Below are positions 17,923 through 26,685 of a stretch of 64,000 nt of DNA, piece after piece. The stretch is from Flavobacterium stagni. GTDB lineage: Bacteria; Bacteroidota; Bacteroidia; Flavobacteriales; Flavobacteriaceae. Below the pieces are notes generated by a model. It was not told where the DNA came from, did no database searches, and was given only the letters and a program-made list of their open reading frames with translations. The position numbers were made by a program, and so were the translations under genes. Location of the stretch: positions 186,001-250,000 of the forward strand of contig NZ_SBKN01000006.1 of NCBI RefSeq assembly GCF_004122105.1, written 5' to 3'. Position 1 is the first letter of the stretch. Every line of letters starts with the position of its first letter.

Positions 17923-19755
17923 CTATTTTTGTATCACTAGTTTCTCTTGACCTTCAGCTCCAGATACATTTACTACTTTCACACTATAAATTCCAGTTTC
18001 AAGTGCTGAAACATCAATTGAAGTTGTGGATTGTTGGAGCACCAATTGACCTTGTAAATTATAAATACCTACCCATGCCAATTCATTTGAAGGCATATTT
18101 AGGACAACAGTATTTTTAGCTGGATTAGGCACCAAACGAATTAACATTGCAGATTGAAGTGAGTTAGTATCTAATGAATTGGTTAACTGAGTAACTTCTG
18201 TCGCGGTTAAAGCTTCATTATAGATACGTAAATCGTCTATACTTCCGTTGAAATAACCGCCCAATCCAGTGGTGGTTCTTCCTATTCGGAATGTAGTACC
18301 AATTGTATTAGGAACTACCGTATTTAAACCAATTTGAACTCCATCACGATATACTTTACAATCGGTTCCATCAAAAACAAAAACTAATGTATAAAATGTT
18401 CCAACATTTAATGGATTTGAAAAGGAAATATCATTTGCCCAATAGTAAAAGGTAGCAAGATTCGAAGAATTTTGGGTGTACCCAAACGATTGACTTTGTG
18501 AAGCTGAACCATAACTAAACACTTGGTTTTCTTGCGCTAAAGCACCCGATTCAAAACGAAGACGGATAGCAACGGTACGTGGACGATTTGCTTGTGGCAA
18601 AAAAGGAAGCACAATAGATTGCACATTATTGTTTAGTCGAATAGCTGTGTCATTATTGATGTAACCAGAATTTGGATTGGTAAAAGCTACACTTGGATCA
18701 TTGCTATCTTGTCCATTTCCGTTAAATTCAAAATGGTATACAGGTGTTTTGTTTTGATTGGTATCTCGTGTACAAAACACTTGGGTTGTTGTAGCCATTG
18801 AAGTTCCAGTACTATTGGATGCTTGTAAATAATAGCTGTAACAGGTACCCGGAGATAAACCATTAATGGTAAATGTTTGCTGTTGAGCTGTCGAACCGGT
18901 TACAGCTGGCGGATTGTAAACTGCGCCAATTCCTTGACCAAAAGCAGTGACTACAATATCGGTTTGTGTTGAAGCACCACCAGGATTAAGGGTATACGAA
19001 AGAGTTACTGCATCAGAAGAGGTCGAACTCAACGAGACATTACTGAGTGTGGGTGCCGAACCAGATGCAGCGGGATTGTATAAATTCTGAATTTGAGCCG
19101 CAGTTAACGCTGTATTATAAATACGTAAATCATCTAAGTGAATCGCATCTCCACTACCACTACTTGAATTCACCAATCGGTTAAGATATAGGGTCGAGCC
19201 AATAGTTGAAAGCGTTCGATTGTAGGATCCTACATCCACACCATTGTAATAAATGGTAAGTGTACTACCTGAATGTGTCATTGCAATATGAACCCATCCA
19301 TTGTTATTCGCTTGTTGTTGTGCATTCGTTTGCGGAATATTATAATCATTTCCTGCTCCCCAAGTGTAATACGAATTTTGTACACCATTGCGCCAAAAGC
19401 CAAATGCATTTGCCGTAGTATTGGTCCCCCAGCCCACTACTGGATAGGTTTTGTTATCGGTATCGTTTATAAATTTAACCCAAAAACTTAGCGTTCTCGC
19501 AGCATTCCCACCTGGTATAGCATTGGCTACTGCACTAAAGTTAATGGTATTGGGTAAGTTGATTGCTTTATTGGGCTGTCCTGCCCGATCGGTTACATAC
19601 GAAATGGCACCTGTTCCTGCTGACTGCCAAGGTCCAAAAACCGTTTCTGAACCGGTGTTATTCATTGTGCCATCGAAAGCAAATTGATAAATAGGATTTT
19701 GAGCAAAAAGAAATTGTCCAAAAAATCCAACTAAAAGAAGTAATTGTTGTTTCAT
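17923..19755 (-). CDS. LamG-domain surface protein 3, T9SS type A
   Basis: 610 aa from the ATG at 19755 (MKQQLLLLVGFFGQFLFAQ). The frame start at 19776 falls inside the -7 element and is rejected. LamG (about 20-220, ARTLSFWVKFIND, IHLDDLRIYNTALT), an FN3-like linker (about 225-330), a second LamG (about 335-520, GSIDDLRIYNEALT), and a type A sorting domain (LVPNPAKNTVVLNM to QEKLVIQK). Closest in design to LamG protein 1. Probably surface-bound after T9SS export. Confidence 0.9.
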   Translation of the reverse strand: MKQQLLLLVGFFGQFLFAQNPIYQFAFDGTMNNTGSETVFGPWQSAGTGAISYVTDRAGQPNKAINLPNTINFSAVANAIPGGNAARTLSFWVKFINDTDNKTYPVVGWGTNTTANAFGFWRNGVQNSYYTWGAGNDYNIPQTNAQQQANNNGWVHIAMTHSGSTLTIYYNGVDVGSYNRTLSTIGSTLYLNRLVNSSSGSGDAIHLDDLRIYNTALTAAQIQNLYNPAASGSAPTLSNVSLSSTSSDAVTLSYTLNPGGASTQTDIVVTAFGQGIGAVYNPPAVTGSTAQQQTFTINGLSPGTCYSYYLQASNSTGTSMATTTQVFCTRDTNQNKTPVYHFEFNGNGQDSNDPSVAFTNPNSGYINNDTAIRLNNNVQSIVLPFLPQANRPRTVAIRLRFESGALAQENQVFSYGSASQSQSFGYTQNSSNLATFYYWANDISFSNPLNVGTFYTLVFVFDGTDCKVYRDGVQIGLNTVVPNTIGTTFRIGRTTTGLGGYFNGSIDDLRIYNEALTATEVTQLTNSLDTNSLQSAMLIRLVPNPAKNTVVLNMPSNELAWVGIYNLQGQLVLQQSTTSIDVSALETGIYSVKVVNVSGAEGQEKLVIQK

Positions 19756-19773
19756 ACTTTTTATATTTTCAGG

Positions 19774-19843
19774 CAAAACTAGTCAGCCCTTTAAAGTCAC
19801 TTACTGTTAAATTCATTAAGTCCCTTTTTCAGTTTGTGTAATC
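19774..19843 (-). promoter_or_regulatory. LytTR-type operator and promoter of LamG gene 3
   Basis: The proximal box 19809-19822 (AAATTCATTAAGTC) is clear; the distal box expected at 19830-19843 is degenerate. The -7 TAGTTTTG (19774-19781) again lies exactly 28 bp from the proximal box edge. Confidence 0.6.
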
Positions 19844-19938
19844 TACAAATCCGTAGGGCATCTTTTGCAACTGTTTTTTTGACACATTCAACACAAACAA
19901 AAACTACCACTACATAAATTGAATCAACAAAACAATTT

Positions 19939-20016
19939 AACTCCATGAATGGTAGTTTTCACTTTATAAATGGTAAAAACAGTAGGTGTAAAATGTTTCT
20001 AAAAAGATTATTTTTG
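19939..20016 (+). promoter_or_regulatory. LytTR-type box pair and promoter of the LytTR regulator gene
   Basis: AACTCCATGAATGG (19939-19952) and CACTTTATAAATGG (19960-19973) are 21 bp apart. A plus-strand -7 TATTTTTG (20009-20016) lies 36 bp beyond them and 18 nt before the regulator ATG. The boxes have the same absolute orientation as those of the leftward genes, thus inverted relative to this promoter. Autoregulation, or a long-range site for LamG gene 3, are both possible. Confidence 0.6.
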
Positions 20017-20033
20017 AAAGCTAAATCAAACCC

Positions 20034-20780
20034 ATGAAAGCCCTAATCGTTGATGATGAAATAAAAGCTCGATCGATGCTGCGCAACCTCATCGCCGAAT
20101 ACTGTACTGGTATCGAAATTATAGAAGAAGCTGGGAGCGTATCTGAAGCGGTAAAAAGCATTAATAAAAAGCAACCCGATTTGGTATTTCTAGATATCGA
20201 AATGCCTATTGAAAATGGATTTGCACTATTTGATTACTTTGACAAACCACCTTTTGAAACGATTTTTTGTACAGCCTATTCTGAATATGCTTTACAAGCT
20301 TTTGAAGTTTCAGCAGTAGACTATCTTTTAAAGCCCGTAAGCATTTCAAAACTACAACAAGCCGTAGAAAAAGCGATTAAAACCCACGGTCAAAATCAAA
20401 TCATAGAGAGAGTTGCTGTACTAAAGGACAATATTTCGGTGAATCAATTGCAAAAAATTGCTTTACCCTTGAATGATGGATTGCATTTTGTTCGCTTAGA
20501 AGATATTCTCTATTTTGAAGCCGATGGTTCTTACACCCATGTTATTACGACCAAAGAAAAATATTTGGTCTGCAAAAAAGTGAAAGAATTTGATGAGCTA
20601 TTAAGTAATGATTCTCGTTTCTATAGAGTACATCGCTCTTTTTTGGTTAATGTTTTAAGAGTGAACAAATACAGCAAAAAAGAAGGGGCCACATTAATTT
20701 TTGAAAACCAAAAAGTAATACCTGTGGCGCGTGAAAAGAAATCGGATTTTGATGAATTTATTGGAGGGATTAGTGTATGA
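20034..20780 (+). CDS. LytTR-family response regulator
   Basis: 248 aa. Receiver domain (1-120) with acidic pocket DDE near the N-terminus, phospho-acceptor D54 in VFLDIEMP, and the Thr/Lys switch in FCTAYSEYALQAFEVSAVDYLLKP. C-terminal LytTR DNA-binding domain (about 145-245) with ILYFEADGSYTHVIT and FYRVHRSFLVNV. LytTR domains bind paired direct repeats one to two helical turns apart. Such repeats occur upstream of four neighbouring genes and of this gene. The stop overlaps the kinase start (ATGA), so the two form one operon. Confidence 0.95.
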   Translation: MKALIVDDEIKARSMLRNLIAEYCTGIEIIEEAGSVSEAVKSINKKQPDLVFLDIEMPIENGFALFDYFDKPPFETIFCTAYSEYALQAFEVSAVDYLLKPVSISKLQQAVEKAIKTHGQNQIIERVAVLKDNISVNQLQKIALPLNDGLHFVRLEDILYFEADGSYTHVITTKEKYLVCKKVKEFDELLSNDSRFYRVHRSFLVNVLRVNKYSKKEGATLIFENQKVIPVAREKKSDFDEFIGGISV

Positions 20781-22618
20781 GATTACTTTTTTTGCTGTTA
20801 TTGAGTTATTGCTGTGTTGCTCAAAAACAACCCATAACGTTGCAATCCATAGCTAACTACAAAAAGGAAGATACTACAAAAGTCGAAATGATGATTGACT
20901 ATTGTGTCAACAATGTATTTTCGAACGACACAACAAATAAAAGCACCGCTCAAAAAGCATTATTGCTATCTCAAAAAATCAACTATCGCTTGGGAAAAAT
21001 CAGAGCATTGAATTGCTTAGGAAATTATTATTACCAACAAGCAATTTATGATAAAGGGTTGTTTTATTATACTAAAGCTCTGGCGGCCGCAGAAAAAGAC
21101 AAAGATGATAAAAACATCATCATTGGTAAAAGTAATGTGGCCAGCATTTATACCCGTACCAACCGGGCACGTCAAGCCCTTCAATTGTTTAAAGAGGCCG
21201 ATCAATTGCTCCAAAAAACCGGCGCTAAAGTTTCACAAAATCGTGCGGCAATTTTAACTAATATGGGAATGACCTATTCCTCATTGGGTAATCACAAAGC
21301 TGCAATTCAAGTGCATTTACAAACATTAGACATTTGCAAAAAGTTAAATATAGCGTTTGGTATTGCTCTGTCAGAGAGTAATATTGGTGAAGAATTGATT
21401 CGAGACCATCAACAGAATGAAGCATTGCCGTATCTTCTATCTTCAATGCAGCTATCTGAAAAAAATGGTTTTACCAATTTTTTAGGTCAGATTTACAAAA
21501 ATATTGGCGAAATCTATTGGCTCCAAAAAAATACTGTAAAAGCAATACAATTTATGGAAAAAGCAGTGGCCATTTGTAAAAAAATAAATGATCAAAACTC
21601 TTTGCTTCATAGTACTCAATTGCTCCATACCTATTTGGGCAAAACAGGATCCTATGTAAAAGCTTACAATACTGCACTTGACTTTATTGCTGTTAATGAT
21701 AGTGTAAACAATGCCGAAAAACAGAAAACTATTACCGAAATAAGTACTCAATATGAAACTGAGAAAAAAGAAGCGCGAATTAGAGCACTTACCCAACAAC
21801 AAAAAATCACCGATTTAGAAAACCAACGCAATAAATCTTTAGTTTGGTTTTTAATTATTGGAATTATCACGTTGATTACAGTTGCTTATTTGTTGTTCAA
21901 ACGCTACAAGGTGAAAAAGCAAAATGAGTTGTTACAAATCTCCCTAGAAGAAACCCAAAAAACATTACTCGCCGAGAAAAAAGCTTCTGAAAGCGAATTG
22001 AAAGCATTGAAAAGTCAGATGAATCCACATTTCATATTCAATGCGCTCAATTCAATTCAAGAACAATTTATGTTTGGCGATAAAAAAATAGCCAATGAAC
22101 AAATGGGGAATTTCACGTATCTGACCCGTCAAATTTTGAGCATTTCAGGTAAAAAGAAAATCCCCTTGTCTACAGAGGTTGAAGTGTTAACCAAATACCT
22201 CGAACTTGAAAAAATGCGTTTTGACAGTGATTTTGAATATACGATTACTGTTGAAGAAAATATAGACGAAGAATACACAGAACTCCCACCCATGCTCATT
22301 CAACCCTTTGTTGAAAACAGCATCAAACATGGTCTTTTGCATCAAAAAGGGTTGAAAAAAGTAGTCATTGATTTTGCCCTAAATGAAGAAGAAACCATTT
22401 TACAATGTACCATTGAGGACAATGGCATTGGGCGTGAAGCCGCTGCAAAAATTAAAAACAAAAACAACCATAACTCGTATTCCACCAATTCCATTGCCCA
22501 GCGTTTAGAATTGTTAGCCAATGGAAATACTACAAAGCCGTTGTTGGAATACATTGATTTAATGGATGAACTAGGAAACCCAAAGGGAACACGTGCCATT
22601 ATACAAATTTATTTATAA
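20777..22618 (+). CDS. TPR-containing LytS-like sensor histidine kinase
   Basis: 613 aa. Signal peptide or anchor (1-16), periplasmic tetratricopeptide repeats (about 50-320; ALNCLGNYYYQQAIYDKGLFY, NMGMTYSSLGNHKAAIQVH), one membrane helix (about 353-373), a coiled coil, then a His_kinase domain with H418 in NPHFIFNALNSIQ. The ATPase module has PPMLIQPFVENSIKHG (N box) and DNGIGREAA (G box). It should autophosphorylate and pass phosphate to D54 of the co-transcribed LytTR regulator. Periplasmic TPRs suggest it senses a protein or envelope state. Confidence 0.93.
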   Translation: MRLLFLLLLSYCCVAQKQPITLQSIANYKKEDTTKVEMMIDYCVNNVFSNDTTNKSTAQKALLLSQKINYRLGKIRALNCLGNYYYQQAIYDKGLFYYTKALAAAEKDKDDKNIIIGKSNVASIYTRTNRARQALQLFKEADQLLQKTGAKVSQNRAAILTNMGMTYSSLGNHKAAIQVHLQTLDICKKLNIAFGIALSESNIGEELIRDHQQNEALPYLLSSMQLSEKNGFTNFLGQIYKNIGEIYWLQKNTVKAIQFMEKAVAICKKINDQNSLLHSTQLLHTYLGKTGSYVKAYNTALDFIAVNDSVNNAEKQKTITEISTQYETEKKEARIRALTQQQKITDLENQRNKSLVWFLIIGIITLITVAYLLFKRYKVKKQNELLQISLEETQKTLLAEKKASESELKALKSQMNPHFIFNALNSIQEQFMFGDKKIANEQMGNFTYLTRQILSISGKKKIPLSTEVEVLTKYLELEKMRFDSDFEYTITVEENIDEEYTELPPMLIQPFVENSIKHGLLHQKGLKKVVIDFALNEEETILQCTIEDNGIGREAAAKIKNKNNHNSYSTNSIAQRLELLANGNTTKPLLEYIDLMDELGNPKGTRAIIQIYL

Positions 22619-22657
22619 TTTTGTCCCGCTTCAAAATAAATCCTGAAGCTTCATTTC

Positions 22658-23182
22658 ATGTACGAGAAAACATACCCTTCCAAACGATTCCGCATTACAT
22701 TGGAATTTTTAAAAAAACATATTGGTACCCACGAACGCATTTTTGATTTGGGTGTACCCAATCCGTTTTCTAAAATCATGGAAGAACAGGGATATTTGGT
22801 ACAAAACACTACAGGTGAAGACATCGATAACGATACAAGCGCATTGAAAAATAACGAATACGATGTGTTTACTGCTTTTGAAATCTTCGAGCATTTATTA
22901 AACCCATACACGGTTTTGCAAAATGTAAAGGCAGACAAAGTATTGATTTCAATTCCACTTCGTTTATGGTTCTCACCTGCTTACCGCAGTAAAACGGATA
23001 TGTGGGACCGCCATTATCACGAATTCGAAGATTGGCAATTGGATTGGTTATTAGAAAAAACAGGATTCAAAATTGTAGACCGTATCCAATTTACTCATCC
23101 TGTAAAAAAAATTGGGATACGCCCATTATTGCGTTGGATTACTCCGCGCTATTATTTGGTGTATGCTGAACGAATTAAATAA
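22658..23182 (+). CDS. SAM-dependent methyltransferase-like protein
   Basis: 174 aa. A short Rossmann-like methyltransferase: IFDLGVPNPF takes the place of motif I, followed by DVFTAFEIFEHLLNP and KVLISIPLRLWFS (strand 5). Motif I lacks the normal GxGxG, so cofactor binding is uncertain. RITPRYYLVYAE ends it. It follows the histidine kinase by 39 nt with no terminator between, and a UUCG-loop terminator follows. The substrate is unknown. Confidence 0.75.
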   Translation: MYEKTYPSKRFRITLEFLKKHIGTHERIFDLGVPNPFSKIMEEQGYLVQNTTGEDIDNDTSALKNNEYDVFTAFEIFEHLLNPYTVLQNVKADKVLISIPLRLWFSPAYRSKTDMWDRHYHEFEDWQLDWLLEKTGFKIVDRIQFTHPVKKIGIRPLLRWITPRYYLVYAERIK

Positions 23183-23503
23183 TTAAAAGTGCTTACTAAA
23201 TCATCCTTCGGGATGATTTTTTTATTCAAAAGAGTCATTTCTCCTTTTTAAAAGCAATCAAGAATCTTAAATTCTTACATTTTTATCAATTTTTCTTACA
23301 ATTTATCCGATCTGATTATTTTATCTCCAAAATCTTAACGGAATCCATTTGTTTATTGCAATAGCTGTTTTGTAATCTTTTACTTGCTTTTTAGGTCATT
23401 TTTGGGCAATTTTATGCATTTCATCGATTTTTTTTGTCACTTTGTCGAGCGTTGCCGTATGTTTGACCCGAAGTTAAACTCAACTCTAAATCTACTATTA
23501 ATT
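23183..23503. promoter_or_regulatory. Intergenic region with WG-repeat gene promoter
   Basis: This 321-bp gap has a terminator at 23198-23224. Further right, TATGTTTG (23458-23465), an exact TAnnTTTG, has a TTG 21 nt upstream (23434-23436), about 40 nt before the ATG at 23504. The stretch between holds only AT-rich DNA; no gene seen. Confidence 0.6.
23198..23224 (+). terminator. Terminator with TTCG tetraloop
   Basis: AAATCATCC-TTCG-GGATGATTT followed by T; a stable UUCG-capped hairpin 16 nt past the methyltransferase stop. Confidence 0.88.
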
Positions 23504-24142
23504 ATGAAAAAATTAGTTACCCTAACATTGACTATGGCAGTATCAACTGCATTTGCACAAAAATTATTCATTGTTAAATCCGATGAAAAATTTGGTATCA
23601 TCAGTGAAACCGGAATTGAAATTGTTCCACCAAAGTACACTTCTATTGAAGAATACGATAAACTTCATGTGAATTGGGCCAAAATTGAATCCAACGGACT
23701 TTTCGGATTCGTGGATAAAAATGGTAAAATCGTGGTGGAAACCAAATACCAATCGGTTGGCAACTATGATGTTTACAATCAAGGATGGTCATTAATTGAA
23801 AAAGATGGCAAATTTGGATTCATGAACGCTGCAGGAAAAGAAGTGGTTCCCCCAATCTATGACAAAATTGGTTCTTTTGGTGAATTCTCCAAAGAGTGGG
23901 CCATGGTTGAAGCACAAGGCTTGAAAGGCTTTATCGACCGTGATGGAAACATTGTAGTTCCTGTGAAATATGTGGATGTTGCCAAATTTGACGATGTTCG
24001 TAAAAACTGGGCTTTGGTGAAAGACCGCAAAGAAAAATTAGGTTTCATCGACAAAACAGGAAAAGAAGTTATCCCTGTAGTATACGACAACATCGAAGCT
24101 TTTGAAAAAAAGAAAACATCGCAAATCGCTGATGCCGATTAA
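23504..24142 (+). CDS. WG-repeat periplasmic protein
   Basis: 212 aa from the ATG at 23504 (MKKLVTLTLTMAVSTAFAQ, a signal peptide); the longer frame to 23384 would include the promoter. Five tandem repeats of about 36 residues follow, each with GFIDKxGKEVVPPxYD-like cores and a Trp/Gly turn (KVNWAKIE, GWSLIEKDGKFGF). WG repeats form beta-sheet arrays of unknown binding target. No T9SS domain, so likely periplasmic. Single gene between a promoter and a terminator. Confidence 0.85.
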   Translation: MKKLVTLTLTMAVSTAFAQKLFIVKSDEKFGIISETGIEIVPPKYTSIEEYDKLHVNWAKIESNGLFGFVDKNGKIVVETKYQSVGNYDVYNQGWSLIEKDGKFGFMNAAGKEVVPPIYDKIGSFGEFSKEWAMVEAQGLKGFIDRDGNIVVPVKYVDVAKFDDVRKNWALVKDRKEKLGFIDKTGKEVIPVVYDNIEAFEKKKTSQIADAD

Positions 24143-24174
24143 TTCAGTAACCCCTTAAACTAGTCTATATCTTT

Positions 24175-24206
24175 AAAGGATTTCCCAAAAGGAAATCCTT
24201 TTTTTT
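24175..24206 (+). terminator. Terminator of the WG-repeat gene
   Basis: AAAGGATTTCC pairs with GGAAATCCTTT around a 5-nt loop, followed by a T-run. Confidence 0.88.
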
Positions 24207-24218
24207 ATATTGAAATGT

Positions 24219-24226
24219 TACTTTTG
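24219..24226 (+). promoter_or_regulatory. -7 element for the GT2 gene
   Basis: TACTTTTG, an exact TAnnTTTG, 17 nt before the ATG at 24244. Confidence 0.6.
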
Positions 24227-24243
24227 TAAACCAATAGTTATCC

Positions 24244-25095
24244 ATGAAATATTCTATCATTATTCCGACCTACAATGAAGAGGCATTCATTCGGCTCACT
24301 CTAGACTCTTTGGTGAATCAAACGGTGACGCCCACCCAAATTATTGTAGTGAATGACAATTCGACCGATCAAACCGGAAAAATTGTAGATGAATTTGTGG
24401 CCAATTATCCGTATATAAGTCAAGTACATAAGCAATCGGATGCCATCCATTTACCGGGCAGTAAAGTCATTCAAGCGTTTCACGAAGGCGAAAAATACTG
24501 TATTTCCGATTATGACATATTGGTGAAAGTAGATGCCGATCTGATTTTTCCCTCTAATTATTTTGAAAAAATAATCGGTCATTTTAAATCCGACTCAACC
24601 ATTGGCATGGCGGGCGGATTTTGTTACATCGAAAAAAACGGGGAATGGGTACTTGAAAATTTAACCGACAAAGACCATATTCGCGGCGCGCTCAAAGCTT
24701 ATCGAAAAGAAGCCTATTTTCAAATTGGTGGATTGCGGCCTCACATGGGTTGGGATACGGTGGACGAACTGTTGTGCCAATTTTATGGATGGAAAATCAA
24801 AACAGACCCTTCATTAAAAGTAAAACATTTAAAACCAACCGGCGCGAGTTACAATCAAGCGGCACGCTATAAGCAAGGAGAAGCATTTTATACATTGGGC
24901 TATGGATTTTGGATTACCGCCATTGCTTCGCTCAAATTGGCAATGCGCAAAAAGAAACCCTTGCTCCTATTGGATTATTTAAACGGATTTTGGAAAGCGA
25001 AACGCGAACAAAAAGCGCTTTTAGTGACTCCTGAACAAGCCCGATTCATCCGCAATTACCGTTGGCAAAAAATGAAAGCCAAATTGTTTTCCTAA
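24244..25095 (+). CDS. Family 2 glycosyltransferase
   Basis: 283 aa, GT-A fold. SIIIPTYNEEAFIRLTLDSL and VVNDNSTDQTGKIV form the nucleotide-sugar site; VKVDADLIF supplies the DxD metal motif. GGLRPHMGWDTVDELL is the acceptor-side region. No membrane helices, so it acts at the cytoplasmic face of the inner membrane, on an unknown glycan or lipid carrier. Stand-alone, with its own promoter; the next gene has its own as well. Confidence 0.88.
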   Translation: MKYSIIIPTYNEEAFIRLTLDSLVNQTVTPTQIIVVNDNSTDQTGKIVDEFVANYPYISQVHKQSDAIHLPGSKVIQAFHEGEKYCISDYDILVKVDADLIFPSNYFEKIIGHFKSDSTIGMAGGFCYIEKNGEWVLENLTDKDHIRGALKAYRKEAYFQIGGLRPHMGWDTVDELLCQFYGWKIKTDPSLKVKHLKPTGASYNQAARYKQGEAFYTLGYGFWITAIASLKLAMRKKKPLLLLDYLNGFWKAKREQKALLVTPEQARFIRNYRWQKMKAKLFS

Positions 25096-25128
25096 GATCC
25101 ATTGCGTGATTGTTGGAATGTTAATGCA

Positions 25129-25159
25129 TTGCTGTATTCAAAAATAAGCCCTACTTTTG
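25129..25159 (+). promoter_or_regulatory. Promoter of the mlaE-mlaF pair
   Basis: TTG (25129-25131), 20-nt spacer, TACTTTTG (25152-25159): a full Bacteroidota-type promoter 15 nt before the ATG at 25175. Confidence 0.75.
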
Positions 25160-25174
25160 CGCATATTCTTTATT

Positions 25175-25921
25175 ATGATTTTACTGCGCTATCTTACCCA
25201 TATCGGTCGCTACTTTTTGATGATACGAGAAGTATTCGTAAAACCTACCAAATGGTCGGTGATGCGCGGATTAATTTTTAAAGAAATCGATGACTTAGTT
25301 ATTGATTCGTTGGGCATTGTTTGCTTTATTTCCTTTTTTGTGGGAGGTGTAGTTTCCATCCAAACGGCCCTTAATTTAACCAATCCTCTTATTCCAAAAT
25401 ACCTTATTGGTTTTGCTACCCGTCAATCGGTAATTTTAGAATTTGCACCCACCTTTATCTCCATTATCATGGCGGGTAAAATGGGGTCATTTATTACTTC
25501 AAGTATTGGAACAATGCGGGTTACCGAGCAAATTGATGCCTTAGAAGTAATGGGGGTGAATTCACTAAACTACTTGGTTTTTCCTAAAATGGTCGCCTTA
25601 ATCCTGTATCCTTTTGTTATTGGTATTTCTATGTTTCTGGGAATTCTTGGCGGTTGGATGGGCGGCGTTTATGGCGGATTTACAACCAGTGCGCAGTTCA
25701 TTCAAGGAATTCAAACCGAATTTATACCGTTTCATATTGCGTATGCGTTTATAAAAACAATCATGTTTGCCTTTTTATTAGCAACTATTCCCTCCTACCA
25801 TGGCTATTATATGAAAGGTGGCGCATTAGAAGTGGGTAAGGCAAGTACCGTTTCGTTTGTTTGGACATCAGTAGTGGTGATTTTATCCAATTATATTTTA
25901 ACCCAATTACTTTTGGCATGA
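25175..25921 (+). CDS. mlaE: MlaE-family ABC transporter permease
   Basis: 248 aa from the ATG at 25175; an upstream TTG frame start overlaps the -7 element. VGGVVSIQTALNLTNPLIPK and MAGKMGSFITSSIGTMRVTEQIDALEVMG are MlaE/YrbE signatures. It is the inner-membrane permease of a phospholipid-trafficking (maintenance of lipid asymmetry) ABC system. Overlaps the ATPase start (ATGA). No MlaD (MCE) gene in the window. Confidence 0.92.
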   Translation: MILLRYLTHIGRYFLMIREVFVKPTKWSVMRGLIFKEIDDLVIDSLGIVCFISFFVGGVVSIQTALNLTNPLIPKYLIGFATRQSVILEFAPTFISIIMAGKMGSFITSSIGTMRVTEQIDALEVMGVNSLNYLVFPKMVALILYPFVIGISMFLGILGGWMGGVYGGFTTSAQFIQGIQTEFIPFHIAYAFIKTIMFAFLLATIPSYHGYYMKGGALEVGKASTVSFVWTSVVVILSNYILTQLLLA

Positions 25922-26685
25922 TCGAAGTTCGCAACGTTGAAAAATCATTTGGCACTGCCAAAGTATTAAAAGGGATTACGACCACTTTTGATACAGGAAA
26001 AACCAATTTAATTATTGGACAAAGCGGTTCGGGGAAAACGGTATTATTAAAATCTTTATTGGGAATACACACCCCTGATTCTGGCATAATCTCTTTTGAT
26101 GGTCGGGTTTTATCTCAAATGGATTCGGACGAACGCCGGGAATTACGAACCGAAATCGGAATGGTTTTTCAAGGAAGTGCTTTATTTGACAGCATGACGG
26201 TTGAAGAAAATGTGGCCTTTCCCTTGAAAATGTTTACCCAAAAAACACCAGCCGAAATTAAGGAGCGCGTTGATTTTGTAATTGATCGTGTCAATCTTGT
26301 TAATGCACACCATAAAAAACCCTCCGAACTTTCGGGAGGGATGCAAAAACGGGTCGCTATAGCCCGAGCGATAGTAAACAATCCGCGGTATTTGTTTTGT
26401 GACGAACCCAATTCAGGATTGGACCCTAAAACTTCGATTGTTATTGATAATTTGATTCATGAAATTACTGTTGAATACAACATTACGACCGTAATTAATA
26501 CACACGACATGAATTCCGTTATGGAAATTGGGGATAAAATTGTATTTCTTAAAGAAGGGATTTTAGCTTGGGAAGGGACTAAAAAAGATATTTTTAAAAC
26601 GGATAATGAGGCCGTTACCGATTTTGTGTACTCGTCAAATTTGTTTAAAAAAATCAGAAAATCTCAGAATAAAGAAGATATCTAA
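25918..26685 (+). CDS. mlaF: MlaF-family ABC transporter ATPase
   Basis: 255 aa from the ATG at 25918, overlapping the mlaE stop by 4 nt. Walker A GQSGSGKT, Q-loop VFQGSALF, signature LSGGMQKRVAIARAI, Walker B RYLFCDEPNSGLDP. It powers phospholipid transport with MlaE at the inner membrane. Its stop overlaps by 4 nt the stop of the convergent giant gene, leaving no room for a terminator between them. Confidence 0.93.
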   Translation: MIEVRNVEKSFGTAKVLKGITTTFDTGKTNLIIGQSGSGKTVLLKSLLGIHTPDSGIISFDGRVLSQMDSDERRELRTEIGMVFQGSALFDSMTVEENVAFPLKMFTQKTPAEIKERVDFVIDRVNLVNAHHKKPSELSGGMQKRVAIARAIVNNPRYLFCDEPNSGLDPKTSIVIDNLIHEITVEYNITTVINTHDMNSVMEIGDKIVFLKEGILAWEGTKKDIFKTDNEAVTDFVYSSNLFKKIRKSQNKEDI

